From Rutstroemia sp. NJR-2017a BVV2 (Eukaryota > Ascomycota > Leotiomycetes > Helotiales > Rutstroemiaceae): a stretch of DNA of 64,000 nucleotides. Both the position numbers and the translations under genes were made by a program. Shown here piece after piece: positions 55,818 through 64,000 of this stretch. Location of the stretch: the NCBI GenBank assembly GCA_002946415.1, contig NJPS01000046.1:1116001-1180000 (forward strand). Reading direction: 5' to 3'. Under the pieces are notes generated by a model. It saw only the letters and a list, made by a program, of their open reading frames with translations. It did not search any database and had not been told where the DNA came from. The stretch's first letter is position 1; each line of letters starts with the position of its first letter.

Positions 55818-57480
55818 AACGACGACTTGTAAATGACAACGATGTATTGACTGATAGTTTGCTTTGGACATATGGGAGAATTAAGATTGATATCATGGCA
55901 TTTGCATTTGCGAGGAGTTGATTTGCATGGGTGGATTATTGTTAGAGCGCCTTTTGTTATCAATGTTGCCATCTAATCTAAGAGTTAGATAAAATCATGC
56001 TTCCGAAACTCCCTCCTTCATGCTGTTACTGTGGTTTTTGCTGGTTGAGGATCAAGCTCACATCGCACGTCCTGGAGTCAGTTGCAAGAGATCCGAGGAG
56101 ATTTGAAATGGTACGAACGATTTCTTCCCCAGTCTTCCTTTGCCCGAAACCTCAGAGCATGCGTGGTTCGAAGCCAGGATAAGATCCTCAATTGACAGGA
56201 AAACATCAGCAGCCTAGTTTGCACTTGGCTTGTCTTACCCTTCACTGCTAGAGACCCGGCCTCTCACGATATTCCCTAACGCGTTCACGCAAGTTTGCCA
56301 ACCCCTCAATGCCATTGAGGTCAGGCCAAGCGCCACGAGCCGCACGCCCAGATTAGATATAAGTTCGTATCTGAGTTCGGGCCTTGTGCCGTATGTAGGG
56401 ACCTCCCTCAGTCTTATTATAGAGAAGCCGCCGAATTGCTAATCGTAAACGGCTCAACCGGAAGGATATCAGCACACAATACTCCTGTTCACTCGTGTTG
56501 ATAGAGTTCTCCTCCTGCGGCTCCCATTGGCTACTGATTCAGGTAGCATCACCCATTGCGAACAACTGCTGCCGCCGATCCTTTCTGTGCAACACACCGC
56601 ACTCAGATATATTAAACTAGCCTTGCTCTACCGATTTTGTGCCTGACATTTGCATTTGGTAAGGTTACACAGAAATTTTCCGCAGTCATACTTTTGCAAC
56701 TATTAGCCCCGGAATGGTTTATCTCAAGTATCTGTTTGGAAATCCACCCACACCCCAAGAATAGCATGATGGTTTATGGAGATGTTAAAAACTGTCCACA
56801 TTGTCCCAAATCGACCTTTTATATCTGCACTGAACGGTAGGCCAGGTATAATAAGATATTACTCAAATTGTACAATTAATAATCAACAAGAGCATACAGG
56901 TGAGGTGGAGGCTGGGGAATTCTTCGAAAATACTCGGTACATGTATTCGTGTGCTGGCCGGGCTGGCCCCCACACGCTTCGTCCGAGGGGTAACAATGTA
57001 ATAAGACTCATATGGTGTTCGTCTTCTTACAGGTAGTACTGCGTCCGCGGCGTTCTTTGGCTACGTATCAGCATCCGCAAGTAGCATTAGACGACTGGGC
57101 CGCTGGTTGAAGCAGGAAATCCAAGGTGGCCGTGACACACTGTTGAACTCCTGGTTGCTTCACCTGTGCTTATTGGTTATCCTTTTGAATAACTATGCTG
57201 GCGAGGTCTCGAAATATGGTGGTAAGACTGGCCGTTTTATGGGTAACTGTGTTGTGCTACCTCAAGTGAGGCTCGTTGAGAATATCAAGAATACGCCTTG
57301 CAATGCAGTATTTACCCGCTTCCCTCCATTACAATCTCCCCTTATCCAGTATTTTCACGAGTACTGCAGAATACACGGGTATAAGTCGAGTGACCATCCA
57401 AGCTAGTTTATGAATAGTTGTTCATTATTCATACTCAACTCATTTTACTTTGCACTGCAATCTAGCATTATCGAATCAGG
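55818..57480. other. Intergenic region with one exon-like segment
   Basis: No complete gene. At 57033-57221, flanked by an acceptor (TTACAG) and a donor (GTAAGA), a 189-nt phase-1 segment encodes a plausible peptide GSTASAAFFGYVSASASSIR followed by a hydrophobic helix (LLHLCLLVILLNNY). I could not link it to a start or stop. The rest shows no features. Confidence 0.35.
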
Positions 57481-58825
57481 ATGGTGGCTATTATTCCAGT
57501 TGCCGTGGATTTATTTCTTATTCTGCTGGCTTCTTCAGCCGTTATTCTTCGTTTTATATCCAAATATTTGTCGGGTGCAAAACTATGGTATGATGACTGG
57601 TTTGCGTTCGCAGCTCTGGTATGATACACGGTGCGACAAAAACCCGGTATCCAAAACTAATCTTCCTACTTCTAGCCCTTCAGTTTCGCACTTAGTGCCT
57701 CCTTTTGGGCTGGTAAGTGTAGCCCTCGCCTTTCGATTGAAATCAGGCTTTTGCACTTGTATACTAATCGAAATAGCTGCTTATCATGGCTTCGGAAAGC
57801 ACGGCGGTGATCCCACGTTTTTCTTACATGTCCATTACTTCGCCGAGTTTTGGTATGCGACTGGCCTTATGCTCACTAAACTTTCCGTGCTCTGTTTCTA
57901 TCGCCGCATATTCACCATCACTCCTTCCCTGAAGTTAGCTATATGGACCACGAGCGTCGTGGTTATTCTTTACTGGATTGTTGCCATGATTGTGATCATT
58001 ATACAATGCCACCCCATTCCTCACTACTGGAATTCATCTATCCCAGGGACATGTGTTGAGGAATTCAAGTTCATTCTAGGCCTAGCGATTCCAAATCTTG
58101 TACTTGACTTTGTAGTATTGCTACTCCCGGTCATACCATTGTGGAGACTACAGATGGATCATCGCCAAAAAATGGGACTGTTAGTGGTCTTTATACTTGG
58201 CTATACGTGAGTACTTCATAGTCCTCTAGCGGGTGCCCCTTACACAATACAACTAGGAATCCGTTGATAACTATCATTCGACTTGCTACGTATGTGAAAA
58301 TGGAAGCCGTAGTTGCCGATGATCTCAACTGTAAGTAGTCCAATCCCTCGATGCATCATTCATTGGTTAGAAGCTAATCCCTATCGATCTCCCTTTGCAG
58401 ACAGCTCTGTCCCGTTGGCACTTTGGTCAACCGGTGAAATCTCCGTCGGGATCTTTAGCAGCTCAATCCCAAGTCTTACATATCTCTTTCGCCGCGCATT
58501 TAGCGTTCTTGCTCCATCGCAAGGCAGCAATGATAGCAGACCCCCAAGAAATATCGACGGCATCAAGCCTGCAACATTTGGATCGCTCCCAGTTAGAGGC
58601 CCGAAGAGACCCCTCAGTGAGAACTTCTCGCGGCTTGACGATGAATCGAATGTTTCTGAGACGGAGTTGTCAATGTTCAAGCCGACAGCTAGACCGAGTG
58701 TGTTGGGAGGTTTGGGTACGGATAGAGATGACCTCAATAGGAATATTGATAACCATTCTGCACAAATCCAAATTAGGAAGGATATCGATGTTAGTTACGA
58801 AGATGTAGAGAAAGGAGCTAGCTGA
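57481..58825 (+). CDS. PTH11-type rhodopsin-fold 7-TM membrane protein
   Basis: A complete member of the fungal rhodopsin-domain (PTH11/SAT4-like) family of putative plasma-membrane receptors; no CFEM domain is present. Five exons, 57481-57618, 57676-57712, 57777-58206, 58257-58330 and 58401-58825, give 367 residues. Signature segments are VILRFISKYLSGAKLWYDDW after helix 1, YHGFGKHGGD in the first extracellular loop, TGLMLTKLSVLCFYRRIFTI, QCHPIPHYWNSSIPGTC with the loop cysteines, NLVLDFVVLLLPVIPLWRLQ, and ALWSTGEISVGIFSSSIPSL in the last helix. The cytoplasmic tail of about 90 residues is polar. Although the family matches the gene at the left edge of the window, the two are different paralogues with different tails. 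The start at 57481 gives a short extracellular N-terminus; an upstream exon cannot be excluded. Confidence 0.85.
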
Positions 58826-59777
58826 AGACGTCATGCGATCACACTGCCCCTCCTTGGAGTAGTCCCTGGTTCTGTATATTCGGTATTCTTATCAGTTCTT
58901 GTTCTGAGGGAAGCCTCGATGCAACTTCTACGGTGTTTCCTGTACTGAGTCTGGCGCCTTCCTGGGCCACATCAGCTGCAGCGATCACCCTGTGCTTTCA
59001 GTTCTGGCCTGAAGCACGAGTATTGTTCTTAGAGGTTTCGCCCTTGGTGCTTGATTTCCTTCTTAGGATTTTGGCTTCTATAATTTCCCAGGGTTTCTCT
59101 TGGTATTCTATTTGCCGACCCTGACGTTTTTTCACGATCGTTATTCATGCTTCTATTATCTCTATATCCATCATCATCCTCCGCCTTCGTCCATTCGTGT
59201 ATCACACACATACACATACACTCACATGCACACAATATGTGATTACATGTTCTTGTCGCAACCATCAATCTACTACACTTAACATGTGCTACAGCCAGCT
59301 GGAACTTCGCGGGAAATTCTTTGGCGGTGCCGAGCTCACCGAGAGAGGTGACTGAGTCGACCTACTCCATAACACGCTGGCAGTGGGATAAAAGACACAG
59401 AAGATATGAGAAGTTTATATTCGGGCGCAGAATGCAATATTTCAAAAAATTCGAACTGCACAAAACAATCAACATCCTAACCATAGCATCTAGCTCGTTC
59501 CGACCCGTCTAGCATCCGCAATGCTCCTTAAAATAACCGTTCCCTTTCCGAGACCCAACGCCCAAACTAACCTATCCTGGACCCTTATGTGTGTTCACCA
59601 GAACGAAGTCTTTTGAATCGGTGACCTATTGGACTTCCAATGGCCTGGTGACGAGTAACCGGCATGGTGAAGTCGGGAGAGTAGCAGAGTGCCACAAATG
59701 CACGTGAATAGGCACGACGACCCGCTTCGCTCGGCAGAAGCTACTCTAACTCGGCAAGAGCTTCTGGATAAGATGTA
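58826..59777. other. Convergent intergenic stretch
   Basis: Lies between the 3' ends of the PTH11-type gene and the small membrane protein gene. It contains a CA-rich tract (ACACATACACATACACTC) near 59205-59230. No gene seen. Confidence 0.4.
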
Positions 59778-60341
59778 TTAGACCTCAATCAAGTACCGAA
59801 AAGCTTCAATGGACTGAATAGACGCGGATGTACCTTGGTGTTCGGATGAGACGAAAGTCGGGTTAAGGTGCTGAAACTCTGTTTGAGTTCCTTGCTCGAG
59901 ATCCGCTCCCACTTATCATGGTCAGTGTACTTTCATAGATACAGATGGATAAGCTATTGTTCAAAGGATTGGTACTTACCTCTAGTATTATTGCTCTTGT
60001 AATATGATATCAAAATGCTGGCAATTGTAAGAACTGCGCTTACTATTCCGAAGATAATGACTAAGATGTTTCCAATGGATACTAAAATCGAAGAGTTAGC
60101 TGTTGAACCCCTTTCTTAAGCGTTTGTTGCGGCACTATTGAGGCTGCCCTAAAAGAGCGATGTTTCAGTGGAGACTGCCCTGTAAAGGTTTGTCGATAGG
60201 GGTCTTAGGCCCTGAAAGACCCCATAAGAATGCGAAAAAATAGGTCCTCAACACACTATTTTAAAGTGCTGTAGTTACCCAGATCTCGGAATGATTTAAA
60301 CTTTATGAATGTGGAATAAAAACTTCTGGACACTTACACAT
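59778..60341 (-). CDS. Small single-pass membrane protein (hidden three-exon gene)
   Basis: Too fragmented to appear as a long frame. Exons 60341-60338, 60081-59980 and 59911-59778 join to an 79-residue protein. The first exon is only ATGT followed by a consensus GTAAGT donor; intron 1 is 256 nt and intron 2 is 68 nt, with GTAAGT donor and AAG acceptor. Residues 2-26 form one strong hydrophobic helix (LSIGNILVIIFGIVSAVLTI...), followed by SYYKSNN and an acidic, polar C-terminus (ADLEQGTQTEFQHLNPTF). The layout, a very short N-terminus, one helix and a polar tail, resembles small fungal tail-exposed membrane peptides of unknown role. All three exons keep one frame to a TAA. I do not recognise a named family, and the third exon is the least certain. 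Confidence 0.4.
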
Positions 60342-60804
60342 AATGGTTTTGTAGTTGAAATCTGGGGGGTTCGGCTATTGAGTTAAGTTACTGATTGTTC
60401 TAAATGCTTCTCAAATGTAAAGTTAGAGATTTGTCTCTTGACTGTAAACTTTGAGGTTTTAAGAAGTATGAGGAATATCACTTTGCCTTTTCGCTTGGGT
60501 GCTTTCTGAGGAGATATGTTGATCCAATCGCTTGGGCGACATATATGGTGTTCTCAATTACGCCAAGCAATAGTAGCATTGCAAGTTTCTCTACCGGACG
60601 AATGAAGCAATCCATTCAGCCACTAACGCTGGGGTGTAATTCGTACCGTATCTGGGGCCTCAGACGCTCAAGGGGAACGAAGGGCCTGACATGGGGTTAT
60701 TGATAAGTGTACCCCTAGCACTTCACTTCTAGCACTTTCTGCTCCACAGGCAGGGCAATCCTGATGTTTCTATAGGCTCAGCGCCTGGCTGCGGACGGGT
60801 GGAA

Positions 60805-60874
60805 GCCATCAGCACGAGGGAACGAGGACACCAAAGTATGCCATCAACACGAGAGAACGAGGACACCAAAGTAT
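60805..60874. repeat. Two tandem copies of a 35-bp unit
   Basis: Copies 60805-60839 and 60840-60874 differ at only two positions (both G in the first, A in the second), so the duplication is recent. Confidence 0.85.
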
Positions 60875-61077
60875 GCCACACCCGTCGTGCTGGGAAAAAA
60901 GGCTTGAAGGGTATCTCGGCAAGCGATGGAGGGCGGTCATTTGCTGTCGAGCGCGCAGGATATGCAGAGATGTCCTGCAATAGAGCAGCCGGCATCCGAA
61001 TAAGTAAGGCAGAGACAAGAAGGAGAATCATGGATAAGCTTCATTTATACCGTACTTACTTGCCCAGGTAGGCATGC

Positions 61078-61109
61078 GGTAGGTCGGTAGGTCGGCAGGT
61101 CGGTAGGTT
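61078..61109. repeat. GGTAGGTC tandem repeat
   Basis: Four 8-nt units (GGTAGGTC twice, then GGCAGGTC and GGTAGGTT) with a decaying tail to about 61122. About 570 bp upstream of the DUF4211 start. Confidence 0.8.
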
Positions 61110-61679
61110 GGTATTTGGTAGTTCCTCCTCGCATCATCCTACGTACTCACTGGAGAACCCTCAAGCGGTACACTTATTTTATCCCGTGACCGAAGTAGGT
61201 TGTGCAGGAGCTTCTCTTGCACAGCTTTCGCAAGATTGTAAGCCACATCTCTCAACTGCAAATTGAGGAGTTATTATTCTTTTTCCCCTCCACCCCCACG
61301 AAAGATTATCTACGAGTTCGAGTCGACCGAGTCGAAGGATAACCTTACTTCTACTTCGAAAGTTACCGAGTGAATATCTCAAGCATACTGTAGTAGACCA
61401 GGGATTACGGGTACAGTCACGTGCGTTCGTGTCAAGCGAAATCTTCCCCGCGTCGTGGCGTCGCATCTTGTCTTTGATGGCGACAACTGCAGCAACTATC
61501 GAACAAGTGACCGATATCGCATCGCTTGCAAGACAATATTGCGCAAATTGCTCTTTGCGTCGTGTAAACTCAATGCTCGCTAAGTGTTAAATACCGTCCT
61601 GATATTTATCTCAGCCTTCCGATCTATTCCATCAACAGTTCAATCGTGCACAACGCAGCGTCGCATTATCACAGCCACC

Positions 61680-63988
61680 ATGGGGTCTTCAAATATTGCG
61701 CGGAGAGAGCAACGGAAGAAACAAACGCGATTAACTTTCGATCCACTTGTACAAGAAGCTGGACCTAGTTCTCCTTCGCAGAGTCCGGGTCCATCTCCTG
61801 CGAAGGTTAGATATGAGAAGACGAACGGTAAACAACCTACAGGCCGTGGAACAACCAACACAAGTGCTCTAGTCGCCAATTCGCCGCTGAGATCTTCTCT
61901 CAGAAGCGCTGGAAAGGACAAAAGACAAGGAAAAATTGCCAAAAACTCAAAGTTGAATTTCGGATCGTTGCCTACACCTGCAAAAAGCTCTCAGAAGGAC
62001 GATACAATAATTGTGAACAGCGGAGATAACGGTAGTGGGCCACGTCGAAGCGCACGATCAGCCACGAAAGTCAGACAGAGCTTAGAAGAATCTAGAGATT
62101 CATCAGATGAATCCACTGCTGAGGTACAAAGCACGACTCCATCGTCGAGAAGAAATAAGCCTGCTGCAGCAGTTGTTATTTCTGATGACTCAAACAAAAC
62201 CTCCGGAGAATCTGAAGACGAGCTTTCGAAGTCTACGATTAAACAATCCAGCTCGGCGCAGAAAAGTCCCAGGTCGGCTCGAAGCTTCATTTCTGGTGGA
62301 AGTACGTACAATGCTCCTGTATTTTCTGCGGACCGGGGTAGAGCTGAGGCAAAAGCAAAAGAGACGAGTCACTTTCAAAAATCTCCATCCATCTCGAGCC
62401 GTCCAAAAAAGAAAAGATCGGTAACATTGTCAGATACAAGCGACGATGATGTGTTCACATCGAAACCAAATTCTACCCCTCGTCCTTCCATGTTTAGCAC
62501 CAAGCTAGGGACAGACTTACCTGATTCGGACAGTGAAGCGTCACAGCAGGAGGGTAACGTTGACAGCGATGATGAAGTTAGGCTGCCATCCTCTACACGA
62601 CGCAGACCACCGATTATTGTAGCCGAGCCAAGGATAGAAGATGATTCGGATGAAGAGCCTCTAACATCGCCTATGAAAAGGAGACGTCCTATTTTCGTCT
62701 CAGACGTAGAGGATGACGACGACAAGTCTGAATTGCCTGCTAAGAAAATAAGACCGACACTTGAAAGTAGTGACGAAGATTTGCCATCTGTATCCAGAAT
62801 ATCTGTAGTTATACCGTCTTCCTCCGACAGTTCTACGCAAATCAAGCAACATGTTCGGAGACGTTCACCCAAGAAGCACCGGACCGCGAAGCAGAAGCAA
62901 CTAGAGATTCTCAAGCGCAAACGTGCGGGAGAAAGTAATCCAATGCTCACAGAATCTGAATCTGACGAGGAAGTGCGTGGAATCTACGATAGTGGCAGTG
63001 ATGCGCTTAGCACTTTTGAGGACGAGGAGGAAGAGGAAGAGGAAGAGGAACAAGAAGTCGAGGAGGCCCGTAAGCGAAGAACGCCTAAGAAATCAACCAT
63101 GGAGAATCAGGATGAGTATGACTCGGATTTCGTAGACGACGATGATGATGGGCTTATCGGCGTCCCCGATCATGCAATGATTCCTCTGGAATTTACAGCA
63201 GCAGCTCACAAGCCATTGAAGGAGCATTTCAGTGAAGCTGTCGAATGGTGTGTGCAAACTAAGATCAACCCTGGCTACAACAAAGCTCTCCAACCAATAT
63301 ATACCCGGGCCTGGAACAAATTGGATGACGCCTACAGCGGTTTGACTCACAGCAAGTTTGTTTCTTCCGGCTGGACTCGAGAGTTTACAAAAGCACTCTA
63401 CGCTCGTCCGCAGTTTTCAGCGAGGAGACTCGAGCCTGGAGAAGGAATCGATCTGCTAGGCGAAGCAAAATGTGAAGCATGCAATCGCAGGAAGCATGTG
63501 CCGACTTGGGGTATTCAACTCATGAGGAGTGCCTATCACAAGGATAGCCTCGCCGAGGTAGAGAAGGACTCTGAGGATAGTGACGACGATGGGAATGATG
63601 GCCAGAGCATGAATAGCAGAGATGAACCTATTCCTTCTCAGAGCAAGGAGTTCCTCGTTGGAGTGTAAGTTATCCTTTCGTTTACTCCACAGGGATCAAA
63701 TCTAACAAATCACACAGCGTCTGCAAAGAGAACGCAGAAAACGCACATACACTCATTCACATGAAGTATGCGCTCAACCAATGGGTCATCGACAGCCTCG
63801 AAAGCGAAGGACATCTCACGATTGAGAGACTTGCCAAGAGAGATAAGATGAGCGCAAAGAAGAGACAGAAGGAAGTCAATGCCATTGTTGATCACTGGAA
63901 GGAGGAGAATGAGATCAAGGAGTTATACAATATCTGGAAGACACAGTTGGAAACGGCGCAGAATGCTAGTACAACTGGTAGACGTTGA
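61680..63988 (+). CDS. DUF4211 domain nuclear protein
   Basis: Exons 61680-63664 and 63718-63988 (53-nt intron) give 751 residues. The N-terminal 480 residues are disordered, highly charged and rich in Ser-Asp/Glu clusters (for example DSDDEVRLPSSTRRRPP and an 11-residue acidic run near 450), with many basic clusters such as RRRSPKKHRTAKQKQ suited to nuclear import. The folded C-terminal domain is DUF4211: EYDSDFVDDDDDGLIGVPDH, IPLEFTAAAHKPLKEHFSEA, SKFVSSGWTREFTKALYARP, then CEACNRRKHVPTWGIQL, whose Cys pair may bind zinc. The domain continues after the intron with a helical end. The ATG at 61680 has a good context (CCACCATGG); the frame is open further upstream only through a GTG. It is probably chromatin- or RNA-associated, but the function is unknown. 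Confidence 0.85.
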
Positions 63989-64000
63989 GGACTTTTAATC

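Larger units (their letters stand above)
60342..61679. other. Intergenic region upstream of the DUF4211 gene
   Basis: Contains two tandem repeats (listed separately) and the promoter of the DUF4211 gene. Short frames at 60729-61071 run over the repeat and are not protein-like. Confidence 0.45.

Noticed and set aside
1..64000. CRISPR arrays, operons, LTR or inverted-repeat transposons
   Set aside because: The organism is a eukaryote; I saw no regularly spaced repeats, no long terminal repeats and no transposase or reverse-transcriptase motifs.

Overview
The window is nuclear DNA of a filamentous ascomycete (Pezizomycotina; the gene complement suits a leotiomycete, but the genus cannot be fixed from sequence alone). 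Genes carry several short introns of about 42-120 nt with GTRNGT donors, CTRAC/CTAAT-like branch sites and AG acceptors, often AAG. Genes lie on both strands, there are no operons, and fungal families such as PTH11-type rhodopsin-fold proteins and MPP, ESCRT and HOPS subunits are present. Gene models below were rebuilt by hand from splice signals; nearly all close to a whole number of codons. Several intergenic stretches hold simple-sequence repeats or weak coding-like fragments.

Layout. 1-2.1 kb: 3' part of a PTH11-type membrane protein with a one-base frameshift, then a DUF4202 protein on the minus strand. 3.1-12.1 kb: an accessory block of three plus-strand genes that I read as one tandem family. 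They share a diverged module of about 60 residues; in the two larger genes nearly every module sits in its own exon and 17 of 18 introns are phase 1. This is the most novel part of the window. 12.4-13.9 kb: RIT1 (initiator tRNA 2'-O-ribosylphosphate transferase). 14.1-14.7 kb: possible small gene. 17-29.5 kb, all on the plus strand: NHA1 Na+/H+ antiporter, FZO1 mitofusin, VPS2/DID4 ESCRT-III subunit and PTC1 PP2C phosphatase. 30.8-39.5 kb: an unrecognised low-complexity gene, a magnesium-chelatase-like AAA protein divergent from VPS16, and MAS2 (alpha-MPP). 41-49.5 kb: DMA1-type FHA-RING ubiquitin ligase convergent with a large ADF-H domain protein. 53.2-58.8 kb: TOM22, a bestrophin-like channel and a complete PTH11-type protein. 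59.8-60.3 kb: a hidden three-exon gene for a small single-pass membrane protein on the minus strand. 61.7-64 kb: a DUF4211 nuclear protein.

Functionally the core genes fall into mitochondrial biogenesis and dynamics (FZO1, MAS2, TOM22), endosome/vacuole trafficking (VPS2, VPS16), ion homeostasis (NHA1, bestrophin), signalling and cell cycle (PTC1, DMA1) and tRNA modification (RIT1). They are ordinary housekeeping neighbours rather than a pathway. The 3-12 kb module family is the one place where the sequence suggests an undescribed system.
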